NCBI RefSeq assembly: GCF_019578655.1
Contig: NC_063257.1
Location: 28,200,362-28,264,361, forward strand
Length of the DNA: 64,000 nt
Origin: Ricinus communis
Taxonomy: Eukaryota; Streptophyta; Magnoliopsida; Malpighiales; Euphorbiaceae
Direction: 5' to 3'
This document shows, in pieces, positions 45,595 to 58,152 of this stretch; position 1 is the first letter of the stretch, and every line of letters begins with the position of its first letter. The translations under genes were made by a program, and so were the position numbers. Below the pieces are notes generated by a model. That model was not told the origin of the DNA and searched no databases. It saw only the letters and a program-made list of their open reading frames with translations.

Positions 45595-46228
45595 TGAACC
45601 TTGGTAACTTCTGAAAAGACCCAACACTCAGAATCAAAATTAGAATCCCAAGAAAGCTAAATATGATCTTTGATGACATTGACCCAAAGATAACTTGTAT
45701 CTCGAACCTTCATATAAGAATAACGGTTGACGTCACACTTAAGAAAGGTAGAAGGTGAGTGATAAGTCTTTGTTTGGATGCCACAAGAACAAGTTCTTGA
45801 TAATTTTGAAGTTCTTCCAAATAAACAAGCAAGAATAAACTCATAATAATTTTATTTCAACAATGATCAATCCCTTGTGCCATTCGGCTACATAGGGTTT
45901 AAATAGATAAAAGACTTAACATAATTTTCTATTTGTATAAAGAAAATAAATGAATTAGGAATAAACTAAAGTATATCCTAAATAGATGTTTTCTTAAATA
46001 ACAAAATAAGGAACTATGCTTAATTAGGGAATAATAAGAGTCTATTCTAAAAGGAAATAATAAAAGACTTCCAAAATAATAAAATAAGAAGCTTGATTGA
46101 TTTAGTCAATCCTAATCAATAAAGATATGACTAAATCAATCCGGATATATTCCTAAATAACAAAATAAAGGATGCCCATTGTTTCCTCTTTGGTGTAGAT
46201 GTTCCATTAGGTCAATGAAGCACTAAAG
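45595..46228 (-). mobile_element. LTR-like insert, family D relative, minus strand
   Basis: Shares GTGAACCTTGGTA, CCCAACACT and AATTGATTTAG..AATCCTAATCAA words in reverse complement with the solo LTR at 58153-58887. Its AAGACTTATCACTCACCTTC-like stretch (reverse complement, near 45750) also matches the U5-like part of the 1-kb repeat. The exact ends and a target duplication are not clear. Confidence 0.55.
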
Positions 46229-48886
46229 TTGCATGCGGTTTTCATAGTGCGAAAGCCCTCATTCCATAAGAAGAAGAAACTAGAAGATAAATATGAATAA
46301 ATAAATAAAGAGAGATGAATAAACCAAAGTCAAATCAAGAACTAGAGATGAGTTAAGTGGCCAACAACTCTCATAGTCCCAAATTTTATGAGCCAACTTA
46401 ATGAAAATAAAGGAAAATTCATGTGGGCCTGCCGAATCACACTCCGAGTCAAATTACATTATTACATGTGTCCTAAAGATCAAAATGTTTGCATTCCCAC
46501 TTGTATTAATGGAAAGCAATATGGTTTCTCTCTTATGCGCGTCGATTTGCATCTCATATTGCTTGATCATCATGTAATGCTCCAATGCCACTAGTCAAGA
46601 TTATCAATTGCATTCCTATGATTCTTTAACAAAAATAAGGAAAAACTCGTGTGCGCGTACCTAATAACACTCTGGCCTAATATACTTCATTATATGCCTT
46701 CGAAACACTAAAAAACGCTCACTCACGATGGGATTAATTGAAAGCAACATGATTTCTCCTTTATACGTGTGGATTTATGCCTCATCTTGCTTGATCTTCA
46801 AGCTAAGCCATAATGCCACCGGACAAGCTTATCAGTTACATTCCGATGATCCCTTATGCCAATCCTTGTGTAATCATATAGTCCTCGTGCCTAGAGGAAC
46901 AACGAATGACGAAGATCCCAATGGTACAAATCCTGCATCAGAATATTTAGGCGTGCCTCGATTCACACTGTTCCTTCTCTCTTTTAAAAGATTCATCCAC
47001 AATAATTCTAAGAATTATATCCATACTCGATTTGTCCAAGTATAGAATCAGTGCCTATGATTGTTGCTTTCATGAGCTTTCTCTTAACAGTTGTGTTTAT
47101 GCTCTCCAAATAAAACCAAACCATCATACTAAATAAAGAGGAGTCGACTGGTCAACAACTCCGGTTTTCCTAAATTCTACAAACTTCTTGGAAGAAACCA
47201 TAACTTGATTTTTCAAAAGGTAGAAAACTGAGATAATATACTCACTAGCCTCAACTATTCTGTTGCATAGGGTTTTTATAGTGCACAAGCCCTCATTCCA
47301 TAAGAAGAAGAAACTAGATGCTAAATATGAATAAATAAATATAGAAAGATAAATAAACTATGATCAAATCAAGAACTAGAAAAGAGGTGATTGGTAAATA
47401 ACTCTCATAGTCGTAAATTTTTTATGAGTCTGCTTAATAATATCAAGAAATAATTTGTGTGGGTATACCTAATAACTCTTCAGCCCAAATTACATCACTA
47501 CATCCATCCCAAACATCGTAACACGTGCATTCCCATTTGGATTGATCAAAAGCAACATGATTTCTACTTTATGCGTATGGATTTACATCTTCTACTGCAA
47601 GATAATCAAGTCACTCTCCAATGCTACTGGTCAAACTTGTCAATCGCATTCCTAGGATTCCGTACGCCAATCCTTGATATGGAACCTCAATGAAAGAACT
47701 TGAGAACCCCTTTTGAATTGCAGGCCCCTAACACATTAACATGAAAAGTTCCTGAAAATATACGTAACTTGAGTTTCCATAAGGTAGAAAACTGAAATAA
47801 TATGCTCAGTAGCCTCAAGTATTCGGTTGCATGTGATTTTTATAGCGTGAAAGCCCTCATTCCATAAGAGGAAGAAACTAGAAGCTAAATATGAAAAAAA
47901 TAAATTAAGAAAGATGAATAAACTGAAGTCAAATCAAGAACGAGAGTGGAGTTCACTGGTCAAAAACTCTCGTAGTCCTAAATTTTATAAGCCAGCTTAA
48001 CAAAAATAAAGGAAAATTCGTGTAGGCATACCTAATAACACTCCAATCCAAATGACTTCATTATACTCATCCTAAATATTAGAGCACTTGCATTTCCGCT
48101 TGTATTATGCTTGGATTAATTGCAAATAACATGATTACTCTCTTACGCGTTTATGTCTCGAAAGAGACAAAAAAAGAAATAAACAAAATGAGAACATAAT
48201 TAGGATTTTAGATCTGATAAGGAAAGAAATCACTAGTTTTTTATTCTCTTCCATATGGCATACGTAAGGATCGAATCAAAATGATTTAAAGACAATGGTA
48301 GATAAAGCACACAAAAGAAAGAAAGGACGTGGGCGATAAGGAAGGATAGATCCCAATGGTGCAAATCCTGAATCGCAATATTTGGGCATCCCTTAATTCT
48401 CGCTGCTCCCTCTCTTCCAAAAGATTCATCTACGATCATTGTAAGAATGATATCAATACTCTATCACCTAATTGTCTTTCTTTGCATTGGTCCAAGCATT
48501 GGATCGGTACTTGTGATTGCCGCTTCAATGAGCATTTTCACTCAACACTCGTGTTTATGCTCCCTGAATAAAAACCAAACCCTCATACTAGACAAAGATT
48601 AGAAAGAGAGGCACAACAGAGATGAACAAAATGAGAACATAGGTAGGATTTCAGACCTGATAAGGAAAAGAAATCACAAGTTCTTTATTCTCTTCTTCAT
48701 AAGGCTAAGCGTAAGGATCAAATCGAATTGATTTAAACACAATGATAGACAAAGAACACAAAAGAAATGAAAGACGTAAGTGATAAGTCAAAGTTCACTA
48801 GTGCGAGTCTTTATAAGTCCGAAAAGCTCTTGAAAGAACCCACAACTTGATTTCCTAAAATGTAGAAAACTAAAATAATATGCTCA
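46229..48886 (+). repeat. Tandem-repeat block, plus-oriented
   Basis: About 2.5 units, with a short foreign piece at about 47674-47745 (ATGGAACCTCAATGAAAGAAC) and several internal deletions. It ends in the target duplication GCTCA (48882-48886). Confidence 0.9.
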
Positions 48887-50346
48887 TGATATGCATAGTT
48901 TTACACATATTTGCTAACATGTTACCGCACATTTTCTTAGCATTTATTGTATTTTCATTCCAAGGTCACCCGTGTTTTATGTCCTTTCATGTTTCAGGAG
49001 ATTTTATAGGTCCATCATCAGTGCTTTAGCAATTTTAGATCAATTACGGGGGAAAACAGACAAAATCAGAAGCTTTTGACCATGGGTTGACTTTTGGGAA
49101 GTCAACATGGCCCGTGTCGGAGCCTGTGTAGAAATTTCAACCCATGTAGCTTAAGCAATTTGAAGCAGCATGTTTATCGAGGGTACCACGCCCTAGAGCA
49201 CGGCCTCTGTTGGTTAACACAGGCAAGAACACGGTCATGCTCGATTCAGTTGATTCTATCAATTGGAGTCGCACACGCCCGTATTTATGCAATGAATAAA
49301 AGGAACGAGCCAAAAAAGAGAAGAGAGTTCCGGATCGGTGATTTTGACTTTTGATCTTCCATTGTATTTTTGATATGTTGTCAGGCATTTAATGGGGCTT
49401 CCACGAAACTGATTCCACCTTGGGTACATCAGATTCGTGATCTGGGTTTCGGATTGAAGGTTGAGGAGGAGTTTTGGAGCAAATCAAGAAGCAATTCTAG
49501 AGATCAACTGCAGTGTAGATCAAGACTTTGAGCTATTCATCCAATTCTAGGAAAGGGGTGTATATGTTACGATTTCTTTATTCTTTCATTGTAATTGAAT
49601 TCATATTTGCTTTAGACATGAACATGTGTAGCTAGATTGGTTGAACCAATTAGGGTTCCTTACTATGTTGGCTTTGTACTGAATTGTTGAGATTGGTTGA
49701 TCTTCCTTTCTTGTATTCTTTTTGTAATTAATAATTAAATCCAGTTCTCTTTACATCGAATGTGTTTATTACTGTTCATAGAATTCTTTTAGCAATTGAG
49801 AAATTCTAATTGAGTTTGGAAATTTAATCGTAAGATTAGGTTAATTTTCACTTAGGGATAAGATTAATTAATTTACCAGATTAAGAATTAACAAAGCTTA
49901 ACAGAGGCGGATTAAAGCTTAAGGCCAACTTAATAATCAATAGTTAGGAAGAGATTCCAACTTTAAGTTCTTAGGTTTAGGAATTTGGTTGTCTCGAGAG
50001 GGAAACCAAATTCAGTTAAGAATTCATCCACCAGTAGCATAATCGGACTCAATAATCTGTTACCTTTTGTTTGATTGACAACTAGTCTAGGTCCCCTTTA
50101 GGTTTGCTTTCTTGTCTTAATTGGTCTATTAACTCATTCATTTTCGCATTCCATTTAGAACTTAGCTTTTAGTCATTAGTAAATCTATAAACCCTCTGTC
50201 ATTAATTTTAGACTAGATAACAAAGAACGAAGTAGTAACTCTAGGATTTTACTTTCCCGAGGGATACGATATTTTAATACTTGCCGTTGTGCTAGACTAC
50301 ATCGATAGGTTTACTGCCTTAGTTGTAGTTGCATTGCAGTGCATTA
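48887..50346 (+). repeat. 5' LTR of the Athila-like element
   Basis: TGATATGCATAG to GCAGTGCATTA; the solo LTR shows CACCA where this has CATTA, two C-to-T changes. Includes the ACACGGGC-rich hairpin region at about 49100-49280 and about 250 bp (49535-49790) missing from the 3' LTR. Confidence 0.85.
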
Positions 50347-50352
50347 AGTTTT

Positions 50353-50423
50353 AGGCGCCGTTGCTGGGGAATCTTTATTTGAAAACTAGAGTGAAATTTG
50401 CTATTAGGCGCCGTTGCTGGGGA
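50353..50423 (+). other. Duplicated primer-binding site
   Basis: AGGCGCCGTTGCTGGGGA occurs at 50353-50370 and again at 50406-50423, inside a 53-bp tandem duplication. This is the TGGCGCCGTTGCCGGGGA-type site used by Athila-lineage elements (tRNA-Asp type, from memory). Confidence 0.75.
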
Positions 50424-50514
50424 ATCTTTTCTGTTTTTGACATTTACTTTTGATTCATTTATCCATTCATTTATTTGCTTGGTTTATTGCTGCCTTGTAC
50501 ATTTCAGGTAGCTT

Positions 50515-51965
50515 ATGACCAAGAGTTCTAATCCTGCACAAGTAGATCCTCTGACCGAACCAAAGTGATACCTTAGGCAGCTGAGGAAGCAATTAGACGT
50601 GGAGGAGGAGAAGTAGATTCAGATTCCAGTCCATACACTAGTAGACATGGGAGTTGACAATAACAATGTCGCTGAAGCTAACAAGACGATGTACGAGTTT
50701 GCTAGACCTTTCTTGGAGGGGAAGCACTAGTATATTAAGGCCACCTGTTGCAGCAAACAATTGCAAAATTAAGCCAAATGTCATTCAGATGGTGTAACAG
50801 AGTGTAGAGTTTGAGGGCTTGCCTAGTGAAGATCCTAATGCCCACATTGCGAATTTCTTAGAGATTTGTGATACCTTTAAAATAAATGGGACTAGCTTTG
50901 ATGCCATTCGGCTTAGGCTGTTCCCATTTTCCTTGAGGGATAGAGCAAAGAGATGGCTACAATCCCTACCAGCCAACACCATCACCACCTGGAGTTTTTT
51001 GGCTGAGAAATTTCTTTACAAGTACTTTCTTCCTGGTAAGACTGCAAAGATGCGTAATGATATTTCTTCTTTTGTGCAGTTTGATGACGAGAGCATGTAT
51101 GATGTGTGGGAGAGGTACAAGGACTTGCTAAGATGTTGCCCATACCATAGTTTGCCATTATGGATGCAGGTGCAGATTTCTTATAGTGGGTTGAACTCAT
51201 CCACGAGGCAGATGGTAGATGCAGCTGCAGGTGGGGCCATCAATAGTAAGACGCAGAGTAGGCCTAGAATTTAATTGAGGAGATGGCCATGAACACATAT
51301 TAGTGACAGTCTTCTAGGAGTAGGGCAGGATGGCAAGGAGTGGTGAACCAGGTAGATTCTACATTAGCCTTGGCAGCTCAGGTGGAGCTTTTAGCCAAGA
51401 AGATCGACCAGCTCCAGATGCCCAAGCAAAGATAGCTTGGTTGCAAGTTCAGGGTGGCCCGCACTACAAAGGCAAATCAGACACGGAGGTATGTTTGCTT
51501 CATCTTCTTTTTCTGCTGACCATGAACAAGTTGATTATTTAGGAAATGCACCAAGGTAACAGAATAACCCGTATAGCAACACATACAGTTTAGGGTGGAG
51601 AAACCATCCCAATTTCGGATGGTGAAATAACAATACCCAGGCTCCACCAGGATTTCAGGGGTTGCATCAGCAGCAATCCTAACAGTAGACTGTTCTCTCT
51701 CAACTACTTTAGAACCAGGCAAAGAAGCCCAATTTAGAGGAGTTAATTATGAAGTTTGTGCCCACTTCAGAGAACAGGTTTCAGCAAAGGGACGTAGCTC
51801 TTAGAAATCAACAGACCTCCATATAGAATTTGGAGACTTAAATAGGCCAGATTTCTAGGATGTTGGCTAAGAGACAGCCAGGGACTCTGCCTAGCACTAC
51901 AGAGTCCAATTCGAGAGAGCATGTGAACGCAATCACGTTGCAGTCAGGTAAGTATATTCTTGTTC
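50515..51965 (+). pseudogene. gag: Athila-type gag, degenerate
   Basis: A start at 50515 gives MTKSSNPAQVDPLTEPK and then a stop. After a frameshift near 50735 the capsid region is well preserved at 50740-51274: [64 protein letters not shown] and [11 protein letters not shown], the Athila capsid pattern. Downstream, LGNAPR and NPYSNTYSLGWRNHPNFGW and the end LQSGK (near 51935) are readable across several stops. Gag would form the particle that packages element RNA. Stops at its start and throughout the C-terminal third make it nonfunctional. Confidence 0.87.
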
Positions 51966-51969
51966 TTCC

Positions 51970-52746
51970 TCTTTTTCTAATAATGATGTTGATGCGCAGG
52001 TAGATTCAAGCAAGAAAGTTGAAGCTACCAAGGCGAAGGAACTAGAAAAGGAAGAGGCAAAGGAGATTCGAGTGAAGGAATACCAGTCTAAAATTCTATA
52101 CCCTGCTAAGTTAAAGCAGGCGCAAGTCGAGCAGCAGTTTGGTAAATTTCTGGATATATTTAAAGAACTACATATTAATTTACCTTTTGTTGAAGCTATT
52201 TCGCAGATGCCTAGGTATGCGAAGTTCTTAAAGGAGATTCTTAGCAACAAAAGGAAGTTTGAGGACTTGGCGTGCGTGACATTAAACGAGGAATGTTCGA
52301 CAATTTTCCAGAACAAGTTACCGAAAAAGCGACATGATTTAGGGAATTTTACTATTCCTTGTATTATAGGTAACTTATCTATTGATGATGGTTTAGCTGA
52401 TTTAGGGGCTAGTAATAATGTAATGTCATACAGCCTGTTTGCAAAGTTAGGGCTGGGAGAGACTAAACCCACTAGGATGAGTATACAGTTAGCTGATAGG
52501 TCTATTAAGTATCCTAGGGGTATTGTAGAGAATGTGCTTGTAAAAGTAAATAAATTTTTATTTCTTGTTGATTTTATGATCTTAGACATGGACGGTGGTA
52601 GTGTACCCTTGATTCTAGACAGACATTTTCTTGCAACATCTAGGGCAATGATAAATTTTTGTGATGGAAAGTTTAAACTTAGGGTAGGAGATGAGACTGT
52701 CATCTTTGACTTGAATAATTCTATAAGACAGTCTTTAGATCAATGA
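51970..52746 (+). pseudogene. pro: Athila-type aspartic protease region
   Basis: The frame is open from about 51970 (NNDVDAQVDSSKKVEA) to the TGA at 52744-52746, after a frameshift near 51957. LPFVEAISQMPRYAKFLKEI leads to the retropepsin core with the active-site motif LADLGASNNVMSYSLF (the lineage normally has DLGAS, so it is intact), then MILDMDGGSVPLILDRHFLA, the flap and closing strand region. The protease would cut Gag and Pol. No start codon of its own is evident, as expected for a product of a larger polyprotein. Confidence 0.85.
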
Positions 52747-53165
52747 TAATGTTGTGTATGCTATTAATGTATTTGACGATGCTATTGAGACACAGTTGCA
52801 GGAAGTATTAGTTGAAGACCCTCTATAAGTTACTTTGCCAAGGGGAAATGAGCATGAGTTGTCAAATGAGGAAGTTTTAGAGCAGCTTGAGTTTCTATTA
52901 GCAAACGAGCCAAGTAACAATACTGATGAGTTTGTTGTGATTGATAGTATAGGTGTGCAGAAGTTGAGGCCATCACTTGAGGAACCACCAGTTCTCGATT
53001 TGAAAGAGCTTCCACAACATCTCGACTATGCACATATGGATGAGGATAACAGGTTACATGTCACTCTAGCAGTAAACTTGACACCCGAGGTGAGGGAAAT
53101 GACATTGCCCTCTCTAAGAAAGTACTAGAAAGCAGTTGCATGGAGGATTATTGACATACATCAAA
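52747..53165 (+). pseudogene. pol: Protease-RT linker, truncated before RT
   Basis: The new frame reads NVVYAINVFDDAIETQLQEV, a stop near 52826, then PRGNEHELSNEEVLEQLEFL, LKELPQHLDYAHMDEDN and LAVNLTPEVREMTLPSLRKY (stop 53126-53128), then KAVAWRIIDIH. This is the acidic linker leading to the RT (LKPLPxHLxYxxL and KKAIGWTIxDIKG in relatives). It breaks off just where RT should begin. Confidence 0.8.
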
Positions 53166-55037
53166 CTTGCACATGCAGAGAATGGTCATCGAGTCTAGCT
53201 AAATGACTCGAAACAAAAGGAAGCACTTTTAGGAGGCACCCTAACTTTTATTTTGTATTTTTGATAATTAAATCTTTAGTTTTAGAACATTTTCCTAGTT
53301 TTGGTTTTGTATTTTATTTAATTTTTATTTTTAATTTCTGTTATTTTTATATCTTTCAATTTCAGCTCTTGCCGAGGATGCATAAAATTTTCACTCCACC
53401 AGCCTCGACGAGTGATCATGGCAGTCTTCCCTAGATCTTCTTTTATTTTATGCATTTATTTACTTTATTTTTCAAACATGTTATGTACTCGGATTTTATT
53501 ATTTCTGCTTCTCTTATTTGCACATCCCATGCGGGGTACCCACTTCGTTTTACATTGAGGATAGTTTATTCTTCAAGTGTGGGGTGGGTGTGGGTAAACA
53601 GTATGTTCTTTTCTCATTCCTATGATTTTTAGATGTGTCTGAAATTGTTATTGCTGATGATATATATTGTTAGGATGTTAGGATACTATGTCTTTATAAA
53701 CTTAAGTATGCTATTTTTGAGCTAAATTGACAATATGATTTATAGAATTTCAATTACTTTTCTTTGTTGTTTATTATTCTTGGGAAACAATTAATGGTGT
53801 TTAACACATTAACTCTGCTGGGTTAAATCGGTGTTACTTAATTATTTCTTGAGTTGTCAAATTTTAACTTAGAATGTTGATTATGTCATATGCATGTGTT
53901 TCTTAAGTGATGACTTAATTTATGATGTTGAGAACTAATTGCAACTAATGCCACACTTCAAATGTGAGATTTTGAGCCAGTTGAGCATTCACTATACATA
54001 TGCTCTTTATATTTCTTGTTTGAGTGTGCATTGTACTTGGCTTTGCTTCGAGAACTTGCTTTGTAATGCTTGTCGAGGTTACATGAATTTGTGAATACCA
54101 TGAGATGATTTGGCCAACTTAGAATTCACCACACTTGACCAAAAGCCTACCCTTTGTGTTTCCATTAGTTAGTCATGGTTGAGCTTTTACCATTTTCTTC
54201 ATTTTACACCATTTCACACTTTACATCTTAGCTTTTCATTTTATCTTTCTTTTATCTTTATGCTGGGATTTTTATGATTTGCTCTCTCTTATTTGGTATT
54301 AAAATGCCATTTTCTATGTTGGTAAATTCACTAAGTCCTTTTGATATTTTAAATGCTCCCTTCAATCCAAACTGTATTTTTTCTTTACTTTATTCAGTTG
54401 TATGCAGCAGTTCCCTTATAAGCTGCTAGTTCAAAAAAAGAAAACAAGATTCTTTATTTCTTTATCTCTGTATTGGATTTAGAGCATTTTTTAGCATTAT
54501 ACTACAAATTAAGGGTTTTAGCGAATATGGTTTTGAATTTTTGGGCATTTAATCCTTTAAGCATACATGTTTGTTTATTGCAAGAATTTCCAGCATTTTC
54601 ACACCTCTTTCCCAAATCTCCATACACCTTAGCCCCGTTACAACCTTGGTAAACAACCTTTGAGTTTGGTATTCATTTGTTTGCAGTAGCAGAGATAGGA
54701 TTTATGAGCGAGCTTATGGTAAGTGGGTTTTTTGCATTTGCTTTGAGGAATTTGTTTCTCACCTTATACACACTTTGAGTGACTTGAGTGATCCATGTGA
54801 GGAATTGGATTTTGATGTCTGTTATTGAGTTGTTGTTTTTTATTCATGCATTGATATTATCTCCATTCTCTACTAATGATTTGCAGCTTGACTTATGATT
54901 GAGTTTCTTTTAAGATGTGTTGAATGGTATCTATTATTGCCTAGGGGCATGAACTTTAAGGATTTGGTGACTGCGGCTTTGTGAGGTTGAATTGTTAATT
55001 GCTTGAGGACAAGCAAAAGCTTAAGTATAGGGTGATT
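53166..55037 (+). other. 3' noncoding region of the Athila-like element
   Basis: Holds blocks typical of Athila 3' regions: GTCTAGCTAAATGACTCGAA and TTTTAGGAGGCACCCTAAC (53195-53250), ACATTGAGGATAGTTTATTC with GTGTGGGGTGGG (about 53555-53590), AGCCCCGTTACAACCTTGG (about 54632) and TGCTTGAGGACAAGCAAAAG (about 55000). No long open frame. The last 17 bp (TTAAGTATAGGGTGATT, 55021-55037) are the degenerate polypurine tract. Confidence 0.75.
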
Positions 55038-56283
55038 TGATATGCAAAGTTTTACACATATTTGCTGACATATTACCACGCATTTTCTTAGCATTTATTG
55101 TATTTTTATTCCAAGATCACCTGCGTTTTGTGTCCTTTCGTGTTTCAGGAGATTTTATAGGTTCATCATCAGTGCTTTAGCAATTTTAGATCAATTTCGG
55201 GCGAAAACGGACGAAATCAAAAGCTTTTGACCTTGGATTGACTTTTGGGAAGTCAACACGGCTCCTGTTGGAGCCCGTGCAAAAATTCCAAGCTGTGTAG
55301 CTTAAGCACTTTGAAGCAACACGTTTTCCAAGGGTACCATGCCCTAGAGCACGGCCTGTGTTGGTTAACACGGGCAAGAACATGGCCATGCTCGATTCAG
55401 TTGATTCTATCAATTGGAGTCCAACACGGCCCGTGTTGAGGGACACGGATTAGAACACGCCTGTATTTGCACAATGAATAAAAGGAACGAACCAAAAAGA
55501 GAAAAGAGAGTTCTGGATCAGCGATTTTGACTTTTGATCTTCCATTGTAATTTTGCTAGACGTTGTCAGGCATTTTAGGGGGCTTCCAAGAAACTGATTC
55601 CACCTTGGAACATCAGATTTGTGATATGGGTTTTGGATTGAAGGTTGTGGAGGAGTTTTGGAGCAAATCAAGAAGCAATTCTGGAGATCAACTGCAGTAT
55701 AGATCAAGGCTTTGAGAAATTCTTTTAGCAATTGAGAAATTCTAATTGAGTTTGGAAATTTAATGGCAAGATCAGGTCAATTTTCAGTTAAGGATAAGGT
55801 TAATTAATTTACCGGATTAAGAATTAACAAAGCTTAATAGAGGCGGATTAAAGCTTAAGGCTAACTTAATAATCAATCGTTAGGAACATATTCCAACTTT
55901 AGGTTCTTATGTTTAGGAGTTCGATTGTCTCGAGAGGGAAACCGAATTCAGTTAAGAATCCGTCCATGGGTAGCCTCATCGGACTCAACAATCTGTTATC
56001 TTTTGTTTGATTGCCAACTAGTCTAGGTCCCCTTTGGGCTTGGTTTCTTTTCTTAATTGGTCTATTAACTCATTTATTTTCGCATTCCATTTAGAACTTA
56101 GTTTTTATTCATTAGTAAATCTATAAACCATCCATCATTAATTTTAGTCTAGATAAAAAAGAATGAAGTAGTAACTCTAGGATTTCACTTTCCCAAGGGA
56201 TACGATATTTTAATACTTGCCGTTGTGCTAGGCTGCATCGATAGGTTCACTGCCTTAGTTGTAGTTGCATACGAAGCTCATCA
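55038..56283 (+). repeat. 3' LTR of the Athila-like element, internally deleted
   Basis: TGATATGCAAAG to GAAGCTCATCA. Compared with the 5' LTR about 255 bp are missing after CAAGGCTTTGAG (near 55714). The ACACGGCCCGTGTTGAGG hairpin region at 55255-55460 is retained. Confidence 0.85.
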
Positions 56284-58152
56284 GCTCATAAGCCTCAATG
56301 ATTCCATTGCATGCAATTTTTATAGTTTGAAACCCTCATTCCATTACAAGAAGAAACTTGAAGCTAAATATGAATAAATAAATATAGAAAGATGAATAAA
56401 CTAAAGTCAAATCAAGAACTAGATAGTTGTTGAGTGGTCAACAACTCTCGTATCCCAAATTCTATGAACCGGCTTAATGAAAATAATTGAAAATTTGCAT
56501 CGGCCAACCTGACAACACTCTAACCTAAACTAATTCATTATATGCATCCCGAACATTAAGCTAAGCCTCAATGTCACTGGTCAAGCTTGTCAATTATGCT
56601 CCGTTGATCTCTTACGCCAATCCTTATGTCATCAGGGAGTCCTCGTGCCTAGAGAAACATGCAATGCATATATCCTAATGGTGCAAATCCTAAATTGGAA
56701 TATTTAGACGTGCCTTGATTCACGTTGTTCCCTCTCTACTCTAAAAGATTTATCTGCGATCATTTGAAGAATGATATCAATACTCGATCAACTAATTTTC
56801 TTTCTTTGCATTTGTCCAAGCATTGGATTGGTGCCTATGACTATCGCTACCATGTGCTTTATCTCAACACTCCTGTTTATGCTTGCCAAATAAAACCAAA
56901 TCATCATACAAGCCATAGATTAGAAAGAGGTGAAAAAAAGAGACGAATAAATGACAATATAGTTTGGATTTCGGATCCAACAAGGAAAAAATTGCAAGTT
57001 CTTTATTCTCTTCCATGTCTAAGTATAAGGATCAAATCGAATTGATTTAAATGCAAGGGTAGACAAAACGCACTAAAGAAAGAAAGGGCATGAGCAATAA
57101 GTCTAGGTTCGCTATTGCGGATCTTCATAAGTCCGCAAAGTTCTTGAAAGAACATATTACTTGATTTGTCACATGGTAGAAAACTAAAATAATATGCTCA
57201 CTAGCCTCAAGTATTTGGTTGCATGCTTAGAGGAACATGGAATGATGGAGATCCCAATGGTACAAATCCTGAATTGGAATATTTAGGCATATGCCTCGAT
57301 TCTCGGTATTCCCTCTTTCCTCCAAAAGACTTGTCCGCTCATTCTGATAATGATACCAGTACTCGATCAACTAGTTTCTCTCTTTGCATTTGCCCAAGCA
57401 TTGTATTGGTGCCTATGATTGCTGCTTCCATGCTCTCTCAATCAATGCTCGTATTTATGCTCGCCAAATTAAACCAAATCTTCAAACTAGACAAATATTA
57501 GATAAAGTGGAACAAAAAAATGAACAAAATGAGAACATAGTTGGGATTTCATATCTGATAAGGAAAGAAATCACAACTTTTTTATTCGCTTCCATACAGT
57601 TAAGCGAAAGGATCAAATCGAATTGACTTAAACACAAGGGTCGACAAAGAACACAAAAAAAAGGAAGGACGTGAGTAATAAGTCCATGTTCGTTAGAATG
57701 AGTCTTGATAAATTCATAAAGTTCTTGAAAGAGCCCATATCTTAATTCTACAAGGTAGAAAACTCAAATAATATGCTAACTACCCTCAAGTATTCGATTG
57801 CATGCGATTTTTATAGTACGAGATAGTAGTTGATCGGTCAACAACTCCTGTAGTCCCAATTTTTATGAGCTAGCTTAAAAAAAAGGAAAAATTTGCATGG
57901 GCCTACCTAATAATACTCCAACACAAATCACTTTATTACATGTGTCCCAAACATCATAATGCTCGTATTGCTGCTTATATTACACTTTAATAAAAAACAA
58001 CATGATTTCTCCATTACATGTGTGGATTTGCGCCTCGTCTTGCTTGATCATCAAGCTAAGCTCCAATGCCACTGGTCAAGCTTGTCAATTGAGTTCCCAT
58101 GATTACTTACACCAATTCTTGTGTCATCAGAATTCATCATGCCTAAAGGAAC
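56284..58152 (+). repeat. Tandem-repeat block, plus-oriented
   Basis: Two-plus units; GGAGTCCTCGTGCCTAGAG at 56635, and an internally deleted unit resuming at TTAGAGGAACATGGAATG (57227). The dyad appears as GTTGATCGGTCAAC near 57831. Confidence 0.9.

Larger units (their letters stand above)
48887..56283 (+). mobile_element. Athila-like retrotransposon lacking RT, RNase H and integrase (7.4 kb)
   Basis: Two LTRs (48887-50346 and 55038-56283) are flanked by a perfect duplication GCTCA (48882-48886 and 56284-56288), so both ends are original. Inside are a primer site, an Athila-type gag, an aspartic protease, the protease-RT linker and a 1.85-kb 3' region ending in a purine-rich tract. The linker stops near 53160 and joins directly to the post-integrase 3' region, so RT, RNase H and integrase are absent. 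By eye the LTRs are about 90 percent alike, so the insertion is not recent. With gag and protease also broken, it would now depend entirely on a helper. Confidence 0.9.

Noticed and set aside
49094..49388. Overlapping frames on both strands in family B LTR
   Set aside because: They lie wholly inside an LTR hairpin-rich patch, and the equivalent stretch in the other LTRs has different stops.
51949..51998. Possible intron (GTAAGT donor and GCGCAG acceptor) in the gag-protease region
   Set aside because: About 50 bp is too short for a plant intron, and a simple frameshift explains the reading-frame change.
51933..52703. Minus-strand 256-codon open frame
   Set aside because: It is antisense to the well-recognised protease with DLGAS. 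Its Ser-rich composition mirrors the sense codons.
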